Shown: piece by piece, positions 1 to 7,541 of the stretch
Layout of the letters: each line of letters begins with the position of its first letter
Numbering within the stretch: the first letter of the stretch is position 1
NCBI GenBank assembly: GCA_002414205.1
Contig: DHYQ01000060.1
Span: forward strand, 2,769-19,904
From: Gallionellaceae bacterium UBA5126
GTDB taxonomy: Bacteria; Pseudomonadota; Gammaproteobacteria; Burkholderiales; Gallionellaceae
Direction: 5' to 3'
DNA: 17,136 nt
The notes under the pieces: generated by a model
Databases searched by the model: none
Seen by the model: only the letters and a program-made list of their open reading frames with translations
Told to the model about the DNA's origin: nothing
Made by a program: the position numbers and the translations under genes

Positions 1-28
1 CCTCCGGGAGAGGGGTTGGGGGAGAGGG
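1..28. repeat. Edge of a dispersed GA/CT-rich repeat
   Basis: The first 28 bases are almost pure runs of G and A, with the arrangement GGGAGAGGGG then TTGGGGGAGAGGG. On the opposite strand this reads as alternating CCCTCTCCC and CAACCCCTCTCCC blocks. This pattern resembles a short palindromic dispersed element that I know from many proteobacterial genomes, where it usually sits between genes. Here it lies inside the aroA reading frame and is cut by the window edge, so its full length and second arm cannot be seen. The identification is from memory of the motif only. Confidence 0.5.
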
Positions 29-496
29 TGGCTGGATCGCCAACGGCGGGAAGCCCGGATTGCCGAGGTAATCAATGCGCGCCCCCAGTTGCCGCAGCGC
101 GTCCACCAAATCGCCAATCGGGCGCTCGTGCATGCGCGCCACGCCGGACAATTCATACTCGCCCCCGGCCAGCGCCAGCACCGCCGTCAGCGGGCGAAAC
201 GCCGTCCCGGCATTGCCCAAAAACAACTTGGCCGCCTTGACCGGAAACATCCCGCCGCAGCCGGTAATCACAAAGGTATGCGTATCGCGCTGTTCCACCG
301 CCACGCCCAGCGCTTGCAGCGCCTCCAGCATGCGCGCCGTGTCATCCGACAACAGCACATCGCGGATTTCCGTCGTGCCACTCGCCAGCGCCGCCAGCAG
401 CAGGGTTCGGTTGGAAATGCTCTTGGAGCCGGGCAGATTCACGCTGCCTTGTGCCGTCAGCAGCGGCGGAATATCCAGAAAGTCCAATTTATTCAT
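1..496 (-). CDS. aroA: 3-phosphoshikimate 1-carboxyvinyltransferase (EPSP synthase), N-terminal part, runs off the left edge
   Basis: EPSP synthase joins shikimate 3-phosphate and phosphoenolpyruvate in the cytoplasmic pathway to chorismate and aromatic amino acids. About 165 residues are visible of roughly 430. The start is the ATG at 494-496, reading [13 protein letters not shown]. Diagnostic motifs are [10 protein letters not shown] (about residues 22-31, substrate-binding Lys/Ser/Arg), [15 protein letters not shown] (PEP-binding loop) and [19 protein letters not shown], then [12 protein letters not shown]. After PPLAIQ, where normal family members continue with their next beta-strand region, the frame reads [10 protein letters not shown]. 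That peptide comes from the repeat-like DNA at the window edge. The gene is therefore either extended by an in-frame repeat insertion or broken there. A TATCAT-type -10 element lies about 55 bases upstream. Family assignment is very secure; intactness is not. Confidence 0.93.
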   Translation of the reverse strand, partial: MNKLDFLDIPPLLTAQGSVNLPGSKSISNRTLLLAALASGTTEIRDVLLSDDTARMLEALQALGVAVEQRDTHTFVITGCGGMFPVKAAKLFLGNAGTAFRPLTAVLALAGGEYELSGVARMHERPIGDLVDALRQLGARIDYLGNPGFPPLAIQPPSPPTPLPE

Positions 497-550
497 CCTG
501 TCTCAATCGTTGAAGCCCGCCCGGCAACCGCGCCGGACACAAAGGGCGCG

Positions 551-556
551 ATGATA
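551..556 (-). promoter_or_regulatory. Candidate -10 element for aroA
   Basis: On the minus strand this reads TATCAT, followed directly by CGCGCC. No good -35 hexamer is visible at 16-18 bases upstream. It is listed because the same layout, a TATAAT-like hexamer followed by a G+C-rich stretch, recurs ahead of three other genes in the window. Confidence 0.4.
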
Positions 557-1074
557 CCGCATGTCAGCCCGTTCGCCGATGCACCGTGTAGCGTACCGAC
601 GATCTTCAAGCGCAATGATGGAGGTCAGTTAGTCAGCCGGAAATTTACCGAGCGGCGGCGGAGATGGCCGATTTCAAGCAGGCGGCGAGGGCTTCTTCGG
701 TGCTGCCGCTGCCGCTGTTTTTTAGAAACCAGACTCAACGACCACCCCTTCACCGCACGGTAATGACCTTCCGCAGGACGCCATTCATGTGCCAATGCCT
801 CCACCGCCTCCCCCATCTGCTCCTAGCGTGACTGGCTCTGGGTAGTGCGTTTGCCCCAGGTTGCCATCACCGCCAGTATCGGCCCCCAGCCTGGCCTTTG
901 TCGCACAAGGCATGAATACCCATCAGCCCGGCCTAGACCGCCACCCTGAAAAACACCGGCACAGCAGTGCTCATTCTGAGTAGTCTGGTCATGGGCGGTA
1001 CCACCCCCCCCAATTTACCCTGGCCTCCAGCAGTATCTGCATCAACCTCAGCAGTGGCAGCGCGACGGCATCGG
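557..1074. other. Long intergenic stretch without a recognisable gene, possibly a decayed ORF
   Basis: About 500 bases separate the aroA and pgeF promoters. No reading frame here has a convincing start, ribosome site and family motif. On the minus strand two open stretches adjoin but lie in different frames: about 84 codons from near 1078 to 826 without a start codon (containing LPLLRLMQILLEARV), and a 63-codon frame from 816 to 625 beginning MGEAVEALAHEW. Their adjacency suggests one frameshifted, decayed gene, but I recognise neither piece. No tRNA, hairpin terminator or clear repeat was found. Confidence 0.35.
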
Positions 1075-1080
1075 TATAAT
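1075..1080 (+). promoter_or_regulatory. Candidate -10 element for pgeF
   Basis: A perfect TATAAT lies 27 bases before the chosen pgeF start and is followed by a G+C-rich stretch (CCGCGCCCC). The -35 region 17 bases upstream (CAGTGG) is poor, so the call rests on the -10 and its position. Confidence 0.5.
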
Positions 1081-1107
1081 CCGCGCCCCTGATAGATGGA
1101 GATTGGC

Positions 1108-1845
1108 ATGATGCTGACCGAGCAGTTGATTTATCCCGACTGGGATGCGCCGCCCAATGTGCGGGCGTTTCAGACCACGCGTGATGGTGGCCTCAGCCTG
1201 CCGCCGTATGCCAGTTTGAATCTGGGCGACCATGTGGGTGATGCACCGTTGACGGTGATGCGCAACCGCATGTTGTTGAATGAGGTAGTGCCCAGCGAGC
1301 CGGTGTGGTTGGAGCAGGTGCATGGGGTGGTGGTGGCGGATGCGGGGCAGGCGGGCTGTCGGCCACGGGCGGATGCGTGTGTGGCACAGCGCGCCGGCGC
1401 GGTGTGTGTGGTGATGACGGCGGATTGTTTGCCAGTGCTGCTGTGTGACCGTAATGGCACGGTCGTCGGCGCGGCGCATGCCGGTTGGCGCGGGCTGCTG
1501 GAGGGGGTGCTGGAGACGACGTTGGCCGCCATGCAGGTGCCGCCCGGCGAGGTGCTGGCCTGGTTTGGCGCGGCCATTGGGCCGACGGCGTTTGAAGTGG
1601 GCGAGGAGGTGCGCACGGCGTTTGTGCAGCAGGATGCGGCGGCAGCCAGTGCCTTTGTCGCGCATGCGCCGGGCAAGTATCTGGCGGACTTGTACGCTTT
1701 GGCACGCTTGCGCTTGCATGCCCTGGGGGTGACGGCGATCAGTGGTGGTGAGCACTGTACCTACCGCGAGGCGGAACGCTTTTTTTCCTATCGCCGCGAG
1801 GGCGTCACCGGGCGGATGGGGGCGTTTATTTGGTTGGCTAAGTAA
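1108..1845 (+). CDS. pgeF: Peptidoglycan editing factor PgeF / YfiH-type laccase-domain protein
   Basis: This is a cytoplasmic member of the YfiH (DUF152, Cu-oxidase_4) family. Members are reported to prevent wrong amino acids from entering peptidoglycan precursors and to act on purine nucleosides. The protein has 245 residues from the chosen start, the normal family size. The three metal/active-site residues expected for the family are present: His72 in LEQVHG, Cys107 in TADCLP and His124 in HAGWRG. The GAAIGP segment and the C-terminal FFSYRREGVTGRMGAFIWL are also typical. The ATG at 1108 was chosen because GGAGA lies 5 bases before it; an ATG at 1096 in the same frame has no such site, and 1111 is also possible. 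The gene stands alone between two candidate promoters. Family membership is secure; which physiological role dominates cannot be read from sequence. Confidence 0.94.
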   Translation: MMLTEQLIYPDWDAPPNVRAFQTTRDGGLSLPPYASLNLGDHVGDAPLTVMRNRMLLNEVVPSEPVWLEQVHGVVVADAGQAGCRPRADACVAQRAGAVCVVMTADCLPVLLCDRNGTVVGAAHAGWRGLLEGVLETTLAAMQVPPGEVLAWFGAAIGPTAFEVGEEVRTAFVQQDAAAASAFVAHAPGKYLADLYALARLRLHALGVTAISGGEHCTYREAERFFSYRREGVTGRMGAFIWLAK

Positions 1846-1892
1846 TTTCAATAAACTTACAAATAAGGTCATGGTGCTGACAGGGATAAGGC

Positions 1893-1898
1893 TATAAT
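1893..1898 (+). promoter_or_regulatory. Candidate -10 element for the membrane spermidine-synthase-like gene
   Basis: A perfect TATAAT is followed by CGCCCGC, 29 bases before the next start codon. The intergenic region holds no good TTGACA at the right spacing; a CTGACA at 1877-1882 is too close. Likely but unproven. Confidence 0.5.
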
Positions 1899-1927
1899 CG
1901 CCCGCTAATTTATTCACGGGGGCGGTC

Positions 1928-4777
1928 ATGACGTTGAGAATCTTGCTGTTGTTTGTCCTGCTGTTGTCCGGGCTGAGCGGCATTTCCTACGAAATTCTGT
2001 ACGGTCGCATTCTGGGGGGCTTGCTGGGCGATCAGTTTGCCGTGTCCTCCGCCGTGTTGATTACCTTTTTGCTGGGCATTGGGCTGGGTGCGAAGTTTGC
2101 CTACCGGTTGTGGTCAAAACTGTGGCTGGTGGAGGCCGGGATTGGCCTGTATGGCATTGCCTTTGCCCTAGCGCACGACTTGCTGGAAACCCTGCTGTAT
2201 CACGGTTTTGCCTTTTTGCCCGGATTGCCGGGTTCCATTCTGATGGGCACGTTGTTGTTGCTGTTGCCGGCGTTGTTGATGGGGTGCAGCGTGCCGCTGT
2301 TTGCCAGTTATCTGGCGCGCACGGGTGAAACTGACAGCTTTGCCGGGGTGTATGCGGTGTACAACTTCAGTGCCGCAGCCACCGCATTGCTGATTGAGTT
2401 TTGGCTGATCCGCCAGTTTGGTATCCGGGGTACCGTGCTGGTGTTTGGTGGCGTCAATTTGTTGATTGCCGGGGTGCTGAAATTCGGCGCTGCCGACATT
2501 GCCCGCCAAGCACCGCAGCAGGCCGAATTGCCCATCACCTTGCCGCGCCGCCATCTGTGGTCGCTGATTCTGATCAGCATGTCCTCGGCGATTTTCCAGT
2601 TATTCATGGTCAAGTTGAGCGAAATGATGTTTGGCCCGTTCCGCGAAACCTTTGCCATCGTGCTGGCCATCGTGTTGTTTGGCATTGCCCTGGGCTCGCA
2701 TCTGGTCAAGCGTTGGCGGCTTAACTACACCACCTTGTTGTGGTTGAACCTGTTGGGACTGGGGCTGCTGCTGCTGAATTACGCGCCGTTGATGACCAGC
2801 TACGCCGAGTATTACCCCAGTTTGTCACGCATGGCACATTGGCTGCTGTGGTTGAAGGGCGCGATTCTGCTGATTCTGATGTTGCTGCCGTCGCTGACCT
2901 TTGGGGCGACCATTCCGGCCCTGCTGAATGAGGGTAATGAGGTGGCGCGCGAATCGGGGCAATTACTGTTCATTTCCTCGCTGGCCAATGTGGCCGGTTT
3001 TCTGCTGATGGTGTTGGTGCTGCATCAGTCTCTGGATTACGGCGTGATGGTGCTGGTGATGTCCGGGCTGGGGTTGGCCGCCTTGTTGCTGTATCAGGGC
3101 TGCTGGCAGAGTTGGGCGCCACGTGCGGTGGCATTGAGTGCCATGGGGTTGGTCGGTGCCAGTGCGGTACAGCAACATTGGCGTTGGGATGAGAACTTGC
3201 TCTACGTCAGCTACACCTCCTTCGTTTCCAGTCAGGACTTGCAACGCGACCGTAAGGCCTTGCAAAAACAGGAGAAATTCAAGGGCTATCAGGATGTGTT
3301 CTCCATTAACTGGAGTGATGGCGAGCCGTATTTTTTCATCAATGGCTATATCAGCATCCCCATGAACAACCCGTCGGAGAAAATGGTGGGGGCGATTAGC
3401 AGCATGGTGACGCCGAAAAACAACGAGGCGCTGGTGCTGGGCTTGGGCAGTGGCGGCACAGCCTCGGTGGTGGGGCAGTTGTTCGGGCACACCGATGTGG
3501 TGGAAATCAATCCGGTGGTGGTGGAGAACCAGTACCGCATGAAGCAATGGAACTTTGATATCGTCAATAATCCACGTGTCCACCTGGTGGTCGATGATGC
3601 CATTCACTACACCAAGATGGTGGAAAAGCAATACGACCTGATTCTGAATACCGTCACTTCGCCGATGTATTTCAGTTCATCCAAGCTCTATACCCTGGAT
3701 TTTTTCCAGCAAATTCGCCGCCGCCTGCGTCCGGGTGGGGTGTACGTCACCTGGATGGATGGGCGCATTGGCGGCGAAGGGGCGCGCATCGTGGTGAAAA
3801 CCTTGCAACAGCAATTTCCATATTGCACGGTTGCTTTTATCAAATCGGGTTATTTCCTGTTGCTGGCCTCCGATCAGCCGGTGCATTGGCAACACCCGGA
3901 TGCGGTGGACAACGTGCCGGTATTGAAGAAAAACCTGACGCAAAATCTGGTGCTGCCACACTTGTTGGCCTACAACCTGCTCACCGACGAGGTGTACAAG
4001 CTGGTGCAGGATCCGAATATACCCATCAACCGCATCGACAATCCGGTGTTGGAATTCGAGATGGCGGATGCGCGCAAGCGTGATTTTGTTGAATTTCGTA
4101 AACCGCTGGTGGCCAGTTTGAGCTTGGATAAGGTGGCGAAACTGGTGGCGCCGGGGATGGAGTATGACCCGGTGGAACATCTGGCGCATGTCAGTACGGC
4201 GCTGGAAGCGTCCAGTATCAGTGATCGCCTGATGCAATTGGGGCGGCTGTATGTCAGTGATTTTCCCCTGCGTTTGAATGATGCCCAGTTGCTGATTTAC
4301 GAGGTGTTGGCTAAACATGCCCAGACGGCGATGACCTACCATCGTTTAGCAGATGAGTACCGCAAACGGCAGCGCTTCAGCGAGGCGCTGGTGAATTACG
4401 AAAAAGCGCTGCAACTGGATCCCCGGCACCGTTTCAGTGAGTTCAATGTCGCGGCTTGTCTGGAAGCGCTGGGTGAATTGGAGCGCGCCAGAGCACATTA
4501 CGTGGTGGCGGGGCAACAGGATCCGGCGGATGCGGATGTGCCTTACCGTCTGGCTAGACTGGATTTGTGGCGGGGCGATGCCGTGTCGGCCAGTCGGCAA
4601 ATTGCCCGTGCCTTGAACATGCAGCCCACGGAGTTGGGCTGGTTGCTACGTGCCGACATCATGCTGAAACTGGGACAAACCGCGCATGCCATTGCCAGTT
4701 ATCAGGCCGCATTGGCCCTGAATCCACAAAACTACAAAACCGAAGAAGCGCTCAGTCCGTATTTGCGGCGTTGGTAA
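1928..4777 (+). CDS. Membrane-fused spermidine-synthase-like protein with C-terminal TPR repeats
   Basis: This 949-residue protein has three parts. Residues 1 to about 400 are very hydrophobic, with roughly a dozen membrane segments starting at the N-terminus. Residues about 495-615 are a Rossmann methyltransferase-like fold of the spermidine/spermine synthase type: LGLGSGGTAS (505-512, the nucleotide loop), VVEINPVVVENQ (acidic residue for the ribose), NPRVHLVVDDA, then YDLILNTVTSP (569-579) and LRPGG. Residues about 800-949 are TPR repeats such as YHRLADEYRKRQRFSEALVN. Where aminopropyltransferases carry D-x-[ST]-D-P with the catalytic Asp, this protein has Thr575 and Ser578, so classical polyamine synthesis is doubtful. 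The start ATG follows ACGGGGGCGG. The gene appears monocistronic and its last 26 bases overlap the convergent hydrolase gene. Family is clear; activity and substrate are unknown. Confidence 0.85.
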   Translation: MTLRILLLFVLLLSGLSGISYEILYGRILGGLLGDQFAVSSAVLITFLLGIGLGAKFAYRLWSKLWLVEAGIGLYGIAFALAHDLLETLLYHGFAFLPGLPGSILMGTLLLLLPALLMGCSVPLFASYLARTGETDSFAGVYAVYNFSAAATALLIEFWLIRQFGIRGTVLVFGGVNLLIAGVLKFGAADIARQAPQQAELPITLPRRHLWSLILISMSSAIFQLFMVKLSEMMFGPFRETFAIVLAIVLFGIALGSHLVKRWRLNYTTLLWLNLLGLGLLLLNYAPLMTSYAEYYPSLSRMAHWLLWLKGAILLILMLLPSLTFGATIPALLNEGNEVARESGQLLFISSLANVAGFLLMVLVLHQSLDYGVMVLVMSGLGLAALLLYQGCWQSWAPRAVALSAMGLVGASAVQQHWRWDENLLYVSYTSFVSSQDLQRDRKALQKQEKFKGYQDVFSINWSDGEPYFFINGYISIPMNNPSEKMVGAISSMVTPKNNEALVLGLGSGGTASVVGQLFGHTDVVEINPVVVENQYRMKQWNFDIVNNPRVHLVVDDAIHYTKMVEKQYDLILNTVTSPMYFSSSKLYTLDFFQQIRRRLRPGGVYVTWMDGRIGGEGARIVVKTLQQQFPYCTVAFIKSGYFLLLASDQPVHWQHPDAVDNVPVLKKNLTQNLVLPHLLAYNLLTDEVYKLVQDPNIPINRIDNPVLEFEMADARKRDFVEFRKPLVASLSLDKVAKLVAPGMEYDPVEHLAHVSTALEASSISDRLMQLGRLYVSDFPLRLNDAQLLIYEVLAKHAQTAMTYHRLADEYRKRQRFSEALVNYEKALQLDPRHRFSEFNVAACLEALGELERARAHYVVAGQQDPADADVPYRLARLDLWRGDAVSASRQIARALNMQPTELGWLLRADIMLKLGQTAHAIASYQAALALNPQNYKTEEALSPYLRRW

Positions 4778-5315
4778 GGCGGGCGAAGTGCTGGCGGGCG
4801 GTCGCCAGCGCTTGATCGAAAGCCGCTTCCAGCGCAGCATCGCTGCCGCGACAGCCCGCGACCACTTGCTCGGCCCAGTCGAGATAAGCCAGGCAGCGTG
4901 GCACCTCCCAGTTTGCCGGTGGATGTTGGTAGAGGTCGTTGATGTTGCAGATTTTGTCCGCCAGTTTGATGCGTTTGGCGGCGCGCGGTAGATGCGGCGC
5001 ATGGTCAATCTGCAATTGTTTGCGCACCGCCTTGGGCAGGGATTTGTCGTCTGTCACCGCCTGCACCCAAGCACACACGCGCTCGCCAAAGCAGGTGTGC
5101 AATTCTTCCACGCTGGTTTGGGTATCCTCCAGCGTATCGTGCAGTACTGCCGCCATCAGAATCTCCACCTCCGTCACCTGTCCCACGTCGGCCAACAATT
5201 GAGCCACGCTAATCGGATGGTTGATATAGGGCGAGGCCGCACTGTCCTTGCGACGCTGGTCACGGTGTTTGTCCGCCGCAAAGGTAATGGCATGCAACAG
5301 TCTGGCGTGGCTCAT
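4752..5315 (-). CDS. Small alarmone hydrolase, MESH1/SpoT-type HD-domain phosphohydrolase
   Basis: This 187-residue HD-domain protein contains only the hydrolase half of RelA/SpoT and no synthetase domain. Enzymes of this type remove the 3'-pyrophosphate of (p)ppGpp; the animal homologue MESH1 also dephosphorylates NADPH. Key residues are visible at the expected places: H17 and RRKD (21-24) with YINHP (His33), the HD pair His59-Asp60 followed by Glu63-Asp64 (HDTLEDT), VTDDK (88-91), and KLADKICN with Asp120 and Asn124. These sit two residues earlier than the metal and catalytic residues I remember for human MESH1. It is the last gene of a four-gene operon, 7 bases after yciA, with no obvious Shine-Dalgarno, so translation is probably coupled. 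Its 3' end overlaps the convergent membrane gene. Substrate choice, ppGpp or NADPH, cannot be read here. Confidence 0.9.
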   Translation of the reverse strand: MSHARLLHAITFAADKHRDQRRKDSAASPYINHPISVAQLLADVGQVTEVEILMAAVLHDTLEDTQTSVEELHTCFGERVCAWVQAVTDDKSLPKAVRKQLQIDHAPHLPRAAKRIKLADKICNINDLYQHPPANWEVPRCLAYLDWAEQVVAGCRGSDAALEAAFDQALATARQHFARLTNAANTD

Positions 5316-5322
5316 GGCGTTT

Positions 5323-5718
5323 TTACAGGGGCGGCAGCGGGCGCGGCTTGCGCTCGTTGCTGACGGCCACGTAGGTCAGGGTGGCTTCGGTCACTTTGAC
5401 GCAAATCAGGTTTTCGGGGTTGCGCTGGGCGTACACCTCGACGTTGACGGTAATCGAGGTGCGCCCGGTTTTAACGATGTGGGCATAGAAACTGACCAAA
5501 TCGCCGGTAAACAGGGGCTGACGGAAGGTAAAGGCATTCACCGCCACCGTTGCCACACGCCCCTTGGCGCGCTGACAGGCCGGCACGCTCCCGGCCAAAT
5601 CCACCTGCGACATAATCCAGCCGCCAAACACGTCGCCGGTGTAGCTGCAATCGGCGGGCATGGCAATCAGGCGCAAGGTGGGCTCGCCGGGGGGCAATTC
5701 GGTCAGCGGGGTGTCCAT
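5323..5718 (-). CDS. yciA: Acyl-CoA thioesterase, YciA family (single hotdog domain)
   Basis: This 131-residue single hotdog-fold protein is expected to hydrolyse acyl-CoA thioesters in the cytoplasm to free acid and CoA. It follows E. coli YciA closely from memory: LRLIAMPADCSYTGDVFGGWIMSQVDLAG contains the GD-FGGW catalytic/CoA segment with its Asp, followed by GRVATVAVNAFTFRQPLFTGDLVSFYA and a C-terminal ATLTYVAVS-KPRPLP. The length equals the family norm. Its start codon overlaps the stop of the upstream acyl-CoA synthetase gene (TGATG, one shared base), so the two are translationally coupled. Pairing an acyl-CoA ligase with a thioesterase implies control of the acyl-CoA pool or of free CoA. 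Family assignment is secure; chain-length preference is unknown. Confidence 0.93.
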   Translation of the reverse strand: MDTPLTELPPGEPTLRLIAMPADCSYTGDVFGGWIMSQVDLAGSVPACQRAKGRVATVAVNAFTFRQPLFTGDLVSFYAHIVKTGRTSITVNVEVYAQRNPENLICVKVTEATLTYVAVSNERKPRPLPPL

Positions 5719-7511
5719 CAGAATCTTTCGTACAGTTTGGCAATCTGTTCGGCGTGCTGCTGGATGACCAGATTGCGCTTCAATTTCAGGGTTGGGGTCA
5801 AAAAGCCATTCTCGACTGTCCAGGGTTCCTGCAACAACAAGATGCCGCGCACATGGGCGTAAGCCGGAAAATCGCGCAAGTCACGGGCCATGCGCCGCAG
5901 GATGCGGCCTTGCACCCGGCTGTCGGTCAGCACCTCCGGCATGTCGGTACGCACGCCGATTTCCTGGGCAAATTCTTGCCAGGCAGCCGGGTTCAGCACC
6001 GCCAGTGCCACCAGATAATGCCGCCCTTCGCCAACGATCATGACTTGCTCGAACAGCGGATCCTGTAGCAGGGCTTGTTCCATGTCTAGCGGCGGGATTT
6101 TTTCGCCATTGGACATGACGATAATGTCTTTTTTGCGGCCAGTGATGCGGAGGTGGCCTTCCGGGCCGATTTGGGCGATGTCGCCCGTATTCAGCCAGCC
6201 ATCTTCGCTCAGCATCTGGCGGGTGGCTTCCGGGTTATTCCAGTAGCCCAGCATGGTGCAAGCACTTTTCGTCCATAGCACCCCTTCGGCATCAAGGCGG
6301 ATTTGCACGTCGCGGATGGGGTGGCCGACGGTATCCGGCTGGTTGTTTTCCGGGCGATTGGCGGCAATCACCGGGCTGGTTTCAGTCAAGCCGTAGCCTT
6401 GCAGAATGGGCAGGCCCAGCCCGACAAAGACGCGGGAGATTTCCGGGGGCAGGGCGGCGCCGCCGCTGATGGCGACGCGCAAACGCCCCCCCAGACGTTG
6501 CAGCACCTTGTCGGCAACCAGTGACTTGAGCAGCCCCCACAGCAGGAAGCTGGGATGCCAGGCACCGCGCCCTTGTTGATATTCAAAGCGTGCCCAGCCG
6601 GTCTCTACCGTGAGGTGAAATAACCAGCGTTTGATCGCGGAACCTTGTTCCAGCTTGTTGCGTACCGCCGTAAAAATGCGCTCATAGACACGTGGCACCG
6701 AGATCAATAGGGTAGGGCGCAGGTGTTGCAGGTCGTCGGACAAAGATTGTACCGAGCGGGCAAAAGCCACCGTGGTGCCGGTCATCATGGTGAGGTAATA
6801 ACCCAGGGTGCGCTCGAAGGTGTGCGACAACGGCAAAAAGGACAGAAACAAGTCCTGATCGTTGACCATGAAGGTGTCGAGCGTGGCATGGGCATTGGTC
6901 AGGAGGTTGGCGTGACTGAGCATGACACCCTTGGCGCGCCCGGTGGTGCCGGAGGTGTAGATGATGGTGGCCAGCTTGCTGCTTTTGCAGGTGCGGCAGG
7001 ATTGCAATTGTGCGGTTTCCGGTAGAAATTCCAGTGCGGATTGTAACCGTGGCTCACCGTGATCCGGCAGATTGCGCAGGCTGATAAAGCGCACGACGCC
7101 GGGCAAATGATCCCGTACAGTGCGCAAGCCATTCCATTGTTCAGCAGTTTCAAACAGCAGTACTTTGACGTCGGCATCGTTAATGATGTAGGCGATGTTG
7201 TCCGGTCGATCCACCGTGTATAGCGGCACCACGACCAGCCCCAGCCCCATCGCCGCCTGATCGAACATCACCCATTCCGGGCAGTTGCGCAGCATCAGGG
7301 CGACGCGGTCACCAGGTTGCAAATTCAGGCTGGCCAAGGCCACTTGCCAGCGCGCAACTTCTTGGCGCATGTCACGCCAGGTGTAGCTACGCCACTCGTT
7401 ATGGCTGTAATAGCGGTAGGCAATGCGTTCCGGGGTGCGCTTGACGCGTTCCAGAAACAGGCCGTGCAGGGTGGCGGCTTGCGCCGGGGTAATCACATCT
7501 TGATAGGACAT
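5718..7511 (-). CDS. Long-chain acyl-CoA synthetase (AMP-dependent synthetase/ligase)
   Basis: This 597-residue member of the ANL adenylating family resembles the FadD15/FAA type of long-chain fatty acid-CoA ligases, which activate fatty acids with ATP and CoA. Motifs in order are the P-loop TIIYTSGTTGRAKG (about residues 183-196), LPLSHTFER, the adenine-binding GYGLTETSP (about 367-375), WLNTGDIAQ (about 437-445), and the hinge RITGRKKDIIVMSNGEKIPP, with the Lys/Asn-Gly-Glu-Lys segment usual for this subgroup. No signal peptide or membrane segment is seen. The ATG is preceded by AGAGGAA at good spacing. It lies 30 bases after the FadE-like gene and overlaps yciA, making it the central enzyme of the operon. 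The family is certain; the exact acid used is not. Confidence 0.93.
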   Translation of the reverse strand: MSYQDVITPAQAATLHGLFLERVKRTPERIAYRYYSHNEWRSYTWRDMRQEVARWQVALASLNLQPGDRVALMLRNCPEWVMFDQAAMGLGLVVVPLYTVDRPDNIAYIINDADVKVLLFETAEQWNGLRTVRDHLPGVVRFISLRNLPDHGEPRLQSALEFLPETAQLQSCRTCKSSKLATIIYTSGTTGRAKGVMLSHANLLTNAHATLDTFMVNDQDLFLSFLPLSHTFERTLGYYLTMMTGTTVAFARSVQSLSDDLQHLRPTLLISVPRVYERIFTAVRNKLEQGSAIKRWLFHLTVETGWARFEYQQGRGAWHPSFLLWGLLKSLVADKVLQRLGGRLRVAISGGAALPPEISRVFVGLGLPILQGYGLTETSPVIAANRPENNQPDTVGHPIRDVQIRLDAEGVLWTKSACTMLGYWNNPEATRQMLSEDGWLNTGDIAQIGPEGHLRITGRKKDIIVMSNGEKIPPLDMEQALLQDPLFEQVMIVGEGRHYLVALAVLNPAAWQEFAQEIGVRTDMPEVLTDSRVQGRILRRMARDLRDFPAYAHVRGILLLQEPWTVENGFLTPTLKLKRNLVIQQHAEQIAKLYERF

Positions 7512-7541
7512 TGCGTTTCCTCTTTTGCCCGTGCCAGTGAC

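Noticed and set aside
625..816. A 63-codon minus-strand frame between aroA and pgeF as a real small gene
   Set aside because: There is no convincing ribosome site, no recognised family, and the C-terminal half is a run of Arg/Gln typical of non-coding translation. It is kept only as a possible gene remnant.
1048..1983. A 311-codon minus-strand frame opposite pgeF
   Set aside because: It is antisense to pgeF with a His/Arg/Gln-rich shadow composition and no family motif.
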